Shown here piece after piece: positions 27,473 to 35,109 of a stretch of 64,000 nt of DNA. Numbering within the stretch: position 1 is the stretch's first letter; every line of letters starts with the position of its first letter. The stretch is from contig CAWIMW010000006.1 of assembly GCA_963837365.1 (NCBI GenBank), positions 124,001 through 188,000 of the forward strand, in the 5' to 3' direction. The DNA comes from CAWBXL01 sp963837365. Lineage in GTDB: Bacteria; Acidobacteriota; Terriglobia; Terriglobales; Acidobacteriaceae. Made by a program: the position numbers and the translations under genes. The notes under the pieces are model-generated. The model saw nothing but the letters and a program-made list of their open reading frames with translations, was not told where the DNA came from and made no database searches.

Positions 27473-28726
27473 CTACTCATAGCGCAATGCTTCCACCGGA
27501 TCCAGCTTCGAAGCACGCAAAGCCGGAACTAAGCCACTGATCACTCCTACCACCAGCAATACCATTGCCGACGCCATCACCGTCATGAGGGAAATTTTCA
27601 GATGAATGTCGCCTTGACCGGAGTCGTCTTCAAACAACGGCCCCATCAATGGAACCGTGCCCACCGCGGCAGAAATGGCGTAAGACAGCAGTACCCCGAT
27701 GGCTCCGCCTAATAACATAATGAGCAGGGTCTCGGCGAGAAACTGGAGGCGGATATGCCGTTTTCGCGCTCCCAGCGCGCGGCGCAGGCCGATCTCGCGT
27801 ATGCGCTCGTCCACCGAGACCAGCATGATGTTCATGACTCCGACCCCGCCGATGCCCAGAGTCAGGGTCCCGATGAAAGTCAGTAGCACTTGTAGACCGA
27901 TGGTCAAACCATCAATGATGGGACGGAATTCATCACGCCCAAACATTTGAAAGGCTTTTGGGTCGGTAGGGGAGAACTGTTGCCGCGTGGCCACCGCGGC
28001 TAGCATCTGTGCCATTGCCCGCTTTTCGAATTGAGGTGCGATGGGTTCGAAGACCATCACCGCAGCGTACTTTGTATTCCAAATGTCCCCCGCAGAGGAA
28101 AAGGGGATCCACACCGACTGATCGTCGCTGGTGAAATAATTGCTCAGCTGGATCTTGCGATTCATGGTTCCGATCACTGTAAAGCGCACACCGCTGATCA
28201 ATACGGTTTCACCGACGGCCGGACGCCCGCTGAACAACTGCTCGCGGATACGTGCCCCCAGAAATGCCACGCGCCGCCGTTCCACTTCATCTCCTGGAGA
28301 AATCCAGCGGCCCTGTGTGGGTACTTCGTTGCGCATTTCGCCATATTCCGGACAGACGCCCCGAATCGCCGTGTTGCCATAGCGGTCGCCGTAGCTGATA
28401 GGCAGCCATCTTACAGTCTCAAGGCAGACGTGCTTCACCATTGGCGCCGTGTCTTTCACCATCTGCAAGTCTGATTGTTCGAGTAAAACTTTCTTACCAG
28501 CACGCTGCCCGCCCGGCTGCTCGCTGGTTTGCTGCGGCCAGGCGATGACCACGCTTTTCCCGAAAGCGTCGAAACCATTCACCAGAATGCTGCGGAAGCT
28601 GTTGCCATACGCGATCAGCAGCGTGACCGTAGCAATGCCCCACACGATGCCCAGCATGGTCAAAAAACTCCGCGTGTAGTTGCGCTTCAGCGCAATCCAG
28701 GCTTCGCGAATGATTTCAATCAGCAT
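27473..28726 (-). CDS. MacB-like ABC transporter permease (second of pair)
   Basis: A 417-residue permease of the MacB/FtsX type: an N-terminal membrane helix (FLTMLGIVWGIATVTLLIAY), a periplasmic MacB core domain (about 45-275) and three C-terminal helices (FIGTLTLGIGGVGVMNIMLV, LLIMLLGGAIGVLLSYAISA, MAMVLLVVGVISGLVPAL). The cytoplasmic loop EIGLRRALGARKRHI and the ending RASKLDPVEALRYE are typical. It overlaps the preceding permease in a TAATG junction (28724-28728), so the two are translationally coupled and may form a heterodimer. No ABC ATPase is near. Confidence 0.9.
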   Translation of the reverse strand: MLIEIIREAWIALKRNYTRSFLTMLGIVWGIATVTLLIAYGNSFRSILVNGFDAFGKSVVIAWPQQTSEQPGGQRAGKKVLLEQSDLQMVKDTAPMVKHVCLETVRWLPISYGDRYGNTAIRGVCPEYGEMRNEVPTQGRWISPGDEVERRRVAFLGARIREQLFSGRPAVGETVLISGVRFTVIGTMNRKIQLSNYFTSDDQSVWIPFSSAGDIWNTKYAAVMVFEPIAPQFEKRAMAQMLAAVATRQQFSPTDPKAFQMFGRDEFRPIIDGLTIGLQVLLTFIGTLTLGIGGVGVMNIMLVSVDERIREIGLRRALGARKRHIRLQFLAETLLIMLLGGAIGVLLSYAISAAVGTVPLMGPLFEDDSGQGDIHLKISLMTVMASAMVLLVVGVISGLVPALRASKLDPVEALRYE

Positions 28727-29985
28727 TATCCGCCTGCTTCGTATCGCAACGCCTCAATGGGATCAATCGAAGCCGCCTTGCGCGCCGGATACAGTGATGC
28801 CAGCACCGCAATTGTCCCCAACAGTCCAGCCGCGATTAATCCGGTGTCCCACGAAGCCACCAGTCCGGCAAAAAATGGCGGCATGGGAAGCATGTTCACC
28901 AGGGCGCAAAATCCGTAGGCCACAAGCAGCCCGATCCCGCCGCTCACGCCGGCGATCAACAAAGCTTCGAAGAAAAACTGCTTGAGAATGACCCGAGCCG
29001 GCGCCCCAATCGCCTTGCGCACGCCAATCTCCCGCGTGCGCTCACGCACCGCTACCATCATTACGTTCATTACGCCCAGCCCGCCCAACAGCAGCGTCAC
29101 TACTCCCACCGCGCCCAGAAAATATTTCATGCCATCGGTCATGGTGGCGAAAGCCCGGGCACTTTTAATCGTGTCCCAGATGGGCACAGCTTCTTTGTCC
29201 CGCGGATCAAAATTGTGTAACCGGGCCAGCACCGCGCGGACTTCGTGCTCGCAAGCGGGATGCCGCTCCACCGATTTCGGGGTCACCAGCAACTGGTCCA
29301 CGCTGGTAGGGAGCGCCGGAGGCTTGTCAGGAAAATCGCGTTGCATGGCAGAAAATGGGATAAAGATCTTATTCACGTCCCAGCCGTCATAGCTGGAATT
29401 CTGTTTCTTTCCCGACATGATTCCGATGACGGTGTAGGGTATTTCGTTCAGATAAACCGTGTCCCCAATCACATCGCCCGAAGGAAACAGCTGCTTGCCG
29501 GAATCGCTGCCTACAAAGGCCACGCGACGCCCTTCGTTCTGATCCTTCCAGTTGTAGAAGCGTCCGCCGGCAATGTCGAGGCTGCGGATGGATGCAAACG
29601 GTGGATGCGAACCGGTCACCGTAAACGACCCATTGTTATAGTTGCTGTGAGCGCGGACATCGCCACGCTCCAATTCCGGGATCACGTACTGGCAGTCCGG
29701 CGATTCCTCCTGCACCACGGGAACGTCCGCGGTGTCCCAAGTCACCGCCCGTCCCGCACGCGCGCCGCCCACCTGCATGCTGGTCCGGCCATGGAAAACA
29801 ATCAGCAGATCCTTGCCCAGCGTGCGCGCCTGCTTCTCCTGGCCCTCGCGCAGTCCCTCTCCGGCTCCAACCATCAGAACAATAGAGACAATGCCCCAGG
29901 CGATTCCGAACATGGTCAGAAACGTGCGGAGTTTATGCGACCACAGGGTACGGAAAACATCGCCAATGAGGTCGCGGAGAACCAT
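28726..29985 (-). CDS. MacB-like ABC transporter permease (first of pair)
   Basis: A 419-residue permease closely related in layout to the following gene: an N-terminal helix (FLTMFGIAWGIVSIVLMVGA), a periplasmic MacB core domain, and three C-terminal helices (LGAVGVVTLLLGGLGVMNVM, LLIAGVSGGIGLLVAYGFCA, AAGLLGTIAVLASLYPARKA). The loop EIGVRKAIGAPARVI and the ending SIDPIEALRYEAGG fit the family. MacB-type complexes work with an ATPase and often an HlyD-type adaptor and TolC; neither is in this window. Confidence 0.9.
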   Translation of the reverse strand: MVLRDLIGDVFRTLWSHKLRTFLTMFGIAWGIVSIVLMVGAGEGLREGQEKQARTLGKDLLIVFHGRTSMQVGGARAGRAVTWDTADVPVVQEESPDCQYVIPELERGDVRAHSNYNNGSFTVTGSHPPFASIRSLDIAGGRFYNWKDQNEGRRVAFVGSDSGKQLFPSGDVIGDTVYLNEIPYTVIGIMSGKKQNSSYDGWDVNKIFIPFSAMQRDFPDKPPALPTSVDQLLVTPKSVERHPACEHEVRAVLARLHNFDPRDKEAVPIWDTIKSARAFATMTDGMKYFLGAVGVVTLLLGGLGVMNVMMVAVRERTREIGVRKAIGAPARVILKQFFFEALLIAGVSGGIGLLVAYGFCALVNMLPMPPFFAGLVASWDTGLIAAGLLGTIAVLASLYPARKAASIDPIEALRYEAGG

Positions 29986-30444
29986 AGAAGTTGGACGGAC
30001 TGGCCGGGATTGCGTAAGCCGGGCAGTCCTCGCTCACTAGAGAGGTACGCAATCAGTGCAGGGTTGGTTCAGTTTAGAACGGCCTGCAACTCCTGATAAT
30101 TCAACATAAAGCGCGTTCCACGGCCTGCAATTTCTCCACGCGCATCTCCGCATCATCAGCTCGCATGGTGGTCTCCCGAATTGTGGGTATCTGTCCTGGC
30201 GATTTCGAGGGTATCGGATCGCAGAAGCGCTCAGGGCGATTACAGGTAGTGTCCTGATTCCGTTTTCTTGGCGGCCTTTGCGCCTTGCTCGGCGTGCTTT
30301 GCAGATCTTTATGCTTACCGGAAAGAAGAGTAGAAGATTTTGACCGCCAAGGACGCAGAGAACATCCGCAAAGGGCGGGAAGAAAAACCAATTAAGGCAC
30401 TACCAATTTCCTATGCCTTTGAGAGAAGCGTATCTCCGGTTAGA
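29986..30444. other. Gene-free stretch, repeat-bearing
   Basis: About 460 bp upstream of the permease pair and before the cupin gene. It holds no convincing gene. The right-hand part carries the inverted-arm repeat described separately; the rest probably contains divergent promoters, but none was clear enough to list. Confidence 0.5.
30265..30378. repeat. Inverted-arm intergenic repeat (cgcagag family), copy 3
   Basis: Left arm 30265-30284 (TTCTTGGCGGCCTTTGCGCC) and right arm 30342-30378 (GACCGCCAAGGACGCAGAG and onward) are complementary, including an exact CTTGGCGG/CCGCCAAG pair. Same family as the copies near 5.2, 12.2 and 46.0 kb. Confidence 0.55.
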
Positions 30445-31149
30445 ATGCCGCCTATGCGATTTGTTGCTGTTTTCTTATTGCTCTGCGCCGCATGCGCGGC
30501 CCAGGTATCCGCGCCGGCTCCGGACGCTCAACTCCCGCAGAGCAAGGAGATATTTCGCAATCATCGCGTGACCGTGAGCTTGCTCGAACTGGCACCCCGC
30601 GAGGCGGTACCCAAGCATCCGCTCGGCCACGATTTGCTGGCAGTGTTCATCAATGAAGGCCGCACCCAAAACAAATTGCTCGGGCACAAACTGCTGACCG
30701 GCCAAGTGTCGGCAGGCGAGGTGCGCTATCGTGATGCGTCCTCTCCGCTTGCCATTACCAACGAAGGCAACGCGCCGCTTCGTCTTGTAATCGTCGAATT
30801 TGCCGATCCACAGGGCAAGATGGAACATGTGGGCACCCACTCGCACACCTGCAATCCCGGCAGCACGGCAGCGTGCTTCGATGAGCACAACCTCTTTTGT
30901 ACTGCGAGGGTTTGCGTGGAGGATGTCGTCATCGCGCCTAGCACTATCACCCACAAGCACAGCCATGCCACCGATCACATGCTGGTGGCGGTTTCAGACT
31001 ACGAACTGACCGACCAGGTAGAGGGCAAGGGTACGGTAGTCCGCACGCGCAAAAGCGGGGAGAATGAATACATACCGGCTGGGATCACCCACCAAATCAC
31101 TAATACAGGCAAGGAGCCTGCGCACTTCACGGTTATTGTATGGCGTTAA
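30445..31149 (+). CDS. Exported double-cupin-like protein
   Basis: A 234-residue protein with a Sec signal peptide (FVAVFLLLCAACAAQVSAPA). Two cupin-like units are visible: residues ~45-125 (VSLLELAPREAVPKHPLGHD, then LLAVFINEG) and ~160-230 (VVIAPSTITHKHSHATDHML, then IPAGITHQITNTGKEPAHF). Histidines such as KHPLGHD and HKHSH are spaced as for metal binding. Between the units is a cysteine-bearing segment (SHTCNPGSTAACFDEHNLFC) that could form disulphides. The substrate is unknown. The start is the ATG at 30445 or 30454. Confidence 0.65.
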   Translation: MPPMRFVAVFLLLCAACAAQVSAPAPDAQLPQSKEIFRNHRVTVSLLELAPREAVPKHPLGHDLLAVFINEGRTQNKLLGHKLLTGQVSAGEVRYRDASSPLAITNEGNAPLRLVIVEFADPQGKMEHVGTHSHTCNPGSTAACFDEHNLFCTARVCVEDVVIAPSTITHKHSHATDHMLVAVSDYELTDQVEGKGTVVRTRKSGENEYIPAGITHQITNTGKEPAHFTVIVWR

Positions 31150-31684
31150 AGTGGGACTCCTCGGTGAATAGGCTAGCAGTAAAGATATGTCATGCCGCGC
31201 AAACTGCGTGCCCGTTGACCTGTTTGAGTTCCGCAATAAAGTCGAACGACATTGGTTGATTTAGGTAAGGTCTACCGCAGAAGGTAATCGAATACGCGGC
31301 AACTCCCAAGGACATCGCCGCCCTCTATTCATATACGCGAAGGCATTCCCCTAAGCTCCGTCTGGTCTTCTACGGACTGCCAATTGCCGCGCGTTGTCAT
31401 TTCGAAGTAGAACGCGAGGTGATTCCGCCTTACACCGCTAGAACGGACGGTCGGAACGCTCTTGCAAATGACGACTGTTGTTAACCGCCGATACGCCAGC
31501 CACATGTCGCATCGGTTCAAAGATTGTTGGATAGGTCTGCCTGCAAACTCCTGAAACAACGGAGCCGTTTTGAATTGGGCGGCCCTAGCAGACGGTCTTC
31601 AATCTTTCCTTGGCGATTCAAGCTTGGCCCTCAAGCCTGCCTCCGCTCGCACAAAGGCGCCCAGATGACGATAAACTAGAGTCT
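31150..31684. other. Gene-free stretch of about 535 bp
   Basis: Between the cupin gene and the YccA/BI-1 gene. Short open frames on both strands lack recognisable domains or ribosome-binding sites. I see no tRNA, strong terminator or clear repeat here. Confidence 0.45.
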
Positions 31685-32428
31685 ATGGCCTTGATGAAAA
31701 CCTCCAATCCGGCATTGAGCACGAATACGTTCCGCCTTCCCCACGCAGAGGTGGGCGAGACCATGACGATTTCCGGGGCGGTGAACAAGACCGGCATCCT
31801 TCTGCTTTGCGCAATACTCACCTCCGCCTGGAGCTGGAACCGCTTTATCGCCTCTCCGGAGACGGCCGGGCTGCCGCTCATGATCGGACTGATCGGCGGA
31901 TTTATCGTCGCCCTGGTCACCATTTTCAAGAAAGAGTGGTCGCCGGCGACCGCACCTCTGTATGCGCTGCTGGAAGGCCTGGTGCTGGGCAGCGTCTCCG
32001 CCATGTATGAGGCGCGCTTTCACGGAATTGCCATCCAGGCGGTCGGGCTGACCTTTGGCACCTTGTTCGCGCTTCTGCTCGCCTATCGCGCAGGCGTGAT
32101 TCGCGCCACGGAAAAGTTCAAGCTGGGAGTCGTCGCGGCCACCGGCGGCATCATGGTCTTCTATCTTGCGGAACTGGTGCTGGGCTTTTTCGGTGTCCAC
32201 TTTTCTACCATCAACGGATCAGGCGCCATCGGAATCGGTTTCAGCGTGGTGGTCGTCATCGTCGCCGCCCTGAACCTTGTCCTCGACTTCGATTTCATCG
32301 AAAACGGCGCGCGTTCCGGGGCCCCCAAATACATGGAGTGGTACGCAGCCTTCGGCTTGATGGTCACGCTGGTCTGGTTGTACCTGGAAATTCTGCGATT
32401 GTTGTCGAAAATCAACAGCCGGGACTAG
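31685..32428 (+). CDS. Bax inhibitor-1/YccA-family membrane protein
   Basis: A 247-residue protein with an N-terminal soluble stretch of about 40 residues and seven membrane helices (for example TGILLLCAILTSAWSWNRFI, LPLMIGLIGGFIVALVTIFK, APLYALLEGLVLGSVSAMYE, TFGTLFALLLAYRAGVIRAT). The WSPATAPLYALLEGL and DFDFIENGARSGAPKYMEWY stretches are hallmark sequences of the YccA/BI-1 (DUF4870-unrelated) group. These proteins are linked to calcium leak and protection of membrane proteins from FtsH in other bacteria; the role here is inferred from family. The ATG at 31685 gives a normal N-terminus. Confidence 0.88.
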   Translation: MALMKTSNPALSTNTFRLPHAEVGETMTISGAVNKTGILLLCAILTSAWSWNRFIASPETAGLPLMIGLIGGFIVALVTIFKKEWSPATAPLYALLEGLVLGSVSAMYEARFHGIAIQAVGLTFGTLFALLLAYRAGVIRATEKFKLGVVAATGGIMVFYLAELVLGFFGVHFSTINGSGAIGIGFSVVVVIVAALNLVLDFDFIENGARSGAPKYMEWYAAFGLMVTLVWLYLEILRLLSKINSRD

Positions 32429-32534
32429 CAACCCAAGGCGGGCTCAGTTCGCTTGGATTAGTCGGGCAGATTTGCACTGAAGGAAACTCTTCTCCAGCAA
32501 TTTCGTCGTGCTTCAGGCGTTGTAGAGATGGTCA

Positions 32535-32570
32535 GGCCCACGGTTGCCAAACCCAGGTAAACATGGGCCC
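32535..32570. repeat. Palindromic repeat, copy A (ggcccacg...catgggcc)
   Basis: GGCCCACGGTTGCC and the complementary half ending AACATGGGCC form a 36 bp imperfect palindrome just upstream of the DUF1801 gene. A near copy lies at 33237-33272. Confidence 0.6.
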
Positions 32571-32636
32571 CGGGCAGGTATGCCAAAGCGCAGTTCGTGT
32601 ATAAACACAGATCTCGAAGGAGAGAGTGGAACCACA

Positions 32637-33038
32637 ATGAGAACGGAACTGCTGCGATTCAACGGCGCTGTCGAGCGCGATCCCGCCATCGATGCGTGGA
32701 TGAAAGAGCATGCCGGTGAATTGGGGGCCATCGCGCAGCAGTGGTTTGAGGTGATGCGAAAATGCGGAGACGAAGTCAGGGAGCTTTTGCATGACGGTTG
32801 TCCGGTTGCATGTTTGGGAGATGCGCCCTTCGGCTACGTCAATGTGTTCACTTCACACGTAAACGTGGGGTTCTTTCAAGGCGCAGCGCTGCCGGATCCG
32901 GCCCGCTTGTTACAAGGCACCGGCAAGTTCATGTGCCATGTGAAGCTGAGACCGGGAACGGCCACAAACGCAGCAGCGCTAAGCAGGCTCATCGATGCGG
33001 CATACTCGGATATTAAGGCACGGGTCGAACACGGCTAG
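32637..33038 (+). CDS. DUF1801-family protein
   Basis: A 133-residue protein. The sequence reads LGAIAQQWFEVMRKCGDEVR, then GYVNVFTSHVNVGFFQGAAL and LLQGTGKFMCHVKLRPG, matching the DUF1801 (YdhG-like) beta-alpha fold with the conserved H-x-x-x-G-F-F core. Family members have no settled function. An AGGAGA ribosome-binding site precedes the ATG at 32637; a longer in-frame start was rejected. Palindromic repeats of one family flank the gene on both sides. Confidence 0.75.
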   Translation: MRTELLRFNGAVERDPAIDAWMKEHAGELGAIAQQWFEVMRKCGDEVRELLHDGCPVACLGDAPFGYVNVFTSHVNVGFFQGAALPDPARLLQGTGKFMCHVKLRPGTATNAAALSRLIDAAYSDIKARVEHG

Positions 33039-33065
33039 GGCAGAGGAACGTTTTAGGATTGGTGG

Positions 33066-33088
33066 CTCAAGCCCGATTTTGGCTTGAG
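33066..33088 (+). terminator. Hairpin behind the DUF1801 gene
   Basis: CTCAAGCC (33066-33073) pairs exactly with GGCTTGAG (33081-33088), 28 bp after the DUF1801 stop. It is not followed by a T-run, so a classical Rho-independent terminator is doubtful. Confidence 0.3.
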
Positions 33089-33236
33089 TGGGGATTTGAG
33101 AATGAATCGAGTCGTTGTAAAAAATAACAAGGTAGCACTCAATTCCCCGCACAACGAAAACCGCGTTGTGTGGCGGGTGGCCACATCTGACGAAGTATAA
33201 CTCGGGAAAGGAACACTGACTTTCAATCTTTGCGGT

Positions 33237-33272
33237 GGCCCATGTTTGCCCGGTGTTGGCAAACGTGGGACC
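33237..33272. repeat. Palindromic repeat, copy B
   Basis: GGCCCATGTTTGCC and a complementary half (GGCAAACGTGGGACC) form an imperfect palindrome, a near copy of that at 32535-32570. The pair brackets the DUF1801 gene. Confidence 0.6.
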
Positions 33273-33540
33273 TCGCTCGAAGGACAAATCTTTCCCTGGG
33301 GATGAAGGAATCTATTGTGCGTCGTCGTCGGTTGATGTGGTCGGGCCCCACTTCTTGAAAAGCGCGGAAAAAGGCACCCCTAGCTTAACTCTTTGGTTCT
33401 CTGCGGGCAGATTTGGGCCCTCCCGCCAAAATCAAGTGGAAGTGCGCGTTGGTAAAGTTTGAAAAACATGATTGTCTACAAAATTGCCTACAGCGCTGTA
33501 GACGGAAAAACAGAAATGAACTTTATGTGCTTGAAAATAT

Positions 33541-33617
33541 TGGTCGGGGCGATAGGATTTGAACCTACGACCCCCTGCGCCCAAGGCAGGTGCGCTACCA
33601 GGCTGCGCTACGCCCCG
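33541..33617 (-). tRNA. tRNA-Pro (anticodon UGG)
   Basis: On the minus strand the sequence folds as a complete tRNA: acceptor CGGGGCG/CGCCCCG, D-arm GCGC/GCGC, anticodon stem CCTGC/GCAGG around the loop CTTGGGC (anticodon TGG), T-arm GTAGG/CCTAT-type with TTCAAAT, discriminator A, and an encoded CCA (33541-33543). It starts with C, as proline tRNAs of bacteria do. A truncated second copy lies at 37389-37438 in the same orientation. Confidence 0.97.
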
Positions 33618-34198
33618 ACTCTAACTGATTCTAAATCACGTCCAGCCGCCCGGCTACCGCAGCACTCTCTCGACTGCCGGCCCATGGGGTCCAAAGCAAC
33701 AAAGCTGGCAAGTTCAGGGTCGCTTCTGCATTCGATCACACTCATGCTGATTGTCAGGAAGAGCAGGTTTTGCCGACAGAAATACGGATGCTTCGGGGTG
33801 CCCCAGCGTCATTCCGCGCAAAGTGTTCGGCCCAGGTGGGGGAGGTCTAGGTGCCCAGTGTGTGCCAGAATTGGGCAGAAACGGCAGAATGACGCTAGAC
33901 ACAACAAGAGTCCCGGAGTGATGTTAAGCTCGTTCATCTCAGCCAATAGCTTGCTTTAGACCCTCGTCGATCTGCTGTCTGCGCTTCCTTGCGATTACGC
34001 TGACGCGGCCTGCCGCTCGGGCTCCGGGCTTACCGCCAACTGGACAAAGTAGCCTGACGCCTCGGGATTCCATGTTGTCTTCGACGTTTCTCCCTGTTCT
34101 CCTCGACCAGGGCTTCGCTATGAATACTTGCGCGCTCTCGCGCTTTAGATAGAACCACCAGGATGGGCGGCACGCTGCCATGCGCCGCAATTTTGAGG
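33618..34198. other. Gene-poor stretch beside tRNA-Pro
   Basis: About 580 bp between the tRNA and the 7-TM-like gene. It holds short open frames on both strands, one of them arginine- and alanine-rich, but no recognisable domain. Parts around 33,760-33,900 look like a degenerate dispersed intergenic repeat. Confidence 0.4.
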
Positions 34199-34990
34199 CT
34201 AATGCCATCCTTGCCAAAAGTGCAGTGCCAAACCGGCGAATCTCTGCCATGCGGAGGTGGCTCCGACCGGAATCACGAGAACCTCTATCAGTATTACGAG
34301 AATGCCACCGCAGATGGTTGCGTGATGAATTCGGCGAAGGGACCAAATGTCAAAGGCAGCGATCAGCACCACCAGGAGAAACAAGATCAAATCCGTAAGG
34401 ATATGCACGCTAGTGATGATGGCAAATGGCCAGCGGTTGATAGCTGCGCCCAGGAGTGTGATGGTTGCGAGCAGAACGAGTCTCTTGTGCGCGGGGCCGT
34501 TCGAGCGCATCCAGAGCCCTGCGCCGATGAGAATTGCGAAAGCGATTATTTCTAAAACCGGGCGCGCATAAAAGACTCGTGGGCCAAAGGGGAACCCTGG
34601 GGGCGCGAAGCCCCTGGCAAGGGAGTCCGTCGCGGCGGCCAAACCCAGAACCACCATCGCGGCAGCCAGCACGGCCCCGAAAATGCCCAGCGTCCGATGA
34701 AATGCAATCCGCCGAGCCGCCACCAGACCTGTCTGAACGACAAGGAGCACGATCCATGCCGTAAAGACGGTGCCATGCACCGCGATGAGCAGATTGGGAA
34801 CGTGAGTGTGATAAATTCCGGCAAGGTAGAAGGTGCGGGCGAATCCCAGGAAGACAGCTCCGAGACTGAAGATTGCCATCGCCAGGAAAAATTGATCGTC
34901 AACGCGCCACGACGTCGGCGTTGGGGTGGAACGCTTGTTCGGAACCGACGCAATAGCGTCACCGTGTGTTGTTTGGGGAACCGCGCTCAT
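34199..34990 (-). CDS. Seven-helix-like membrane protein of unknown function
   Basis: A 263-residue membrane protein with about seven helices: FLAMAIFSLGAVFLGFARTF, HGTVFTAWIVLLVVQTGLVA, TLGIFGAVLAAAMVVLGLAA, VLEIIAFAILIGAGLWMRSN, RLVLLATITLLGAAINRWPF and others, ending in a short tail. Histidines sit in VHGTVFTAW and in FHRTLGIFGA. It resembles uncharacterised acidobacterial membrane proteins. The ATG at 34990 follows from removing an upstream extension without helices. It is divergent from the winged-helix/propeller gene with a gap of about 119 bp, and both lie between the two tRNA-Pro copies. Confidence 0.65.
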   Translation of the reverse strand: MSAVPQTTHGDAIASVPNKRSTPTPTSWRVDDQFFLAMAIFSLGAVFLGFARTFYLAGIYHTHVPNLLIAVHGTVFTAWIVLLVVQTGLVAARRIAFHRTLGIFGAVLAAAMVVLGLAAATDSLARGFAPPGFPFGPRVFYARPVLEIIAFAILIGAGLWMRSNGPAHKRLVLLATITLLGAAINRWPFAIITSVHILTDLILFLLVVLIAAFDIWSLRRIHHATICGGILVILIEVLVIPVGATSAWQRFAGLALHFWQGWH

Positions 34991-35109
34991 CGTAGACTTC
35001 CTTATCATAGGGAATCGAGCGGTGATTTTGTCACGTATGGCAGAATTAGCAGCGGTTGGCCTTGGCGTCTTCAAGACGGTGCTCAATTTTTTCTCAGTTA
35101 TTTCTCAAG

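Larger units (their letters stand above)
33039..33540. other. Gene-free stretch with palindromes
   Basis: About 500 bp between DUF1801 and tRNA-Pro. It contains a hairpin at 33066-33088 and repeat copy B at 33237-33272 (listed separately). No gene is supported in the remainder. Confidence 0.5.

Noticed and set aside
30101..30391. Minus-strand open frame before the cupin gene
   Set aside because: Runs across the inverted-arm repeat and has no recognisable motif or ribosome-binding site.
33939..34346. Open frame on the minus strand beside the 7-TM-like gene
   Set aside because: Overlaps that gene in another frame; composition is arginine- and alanine-rich with no domain.
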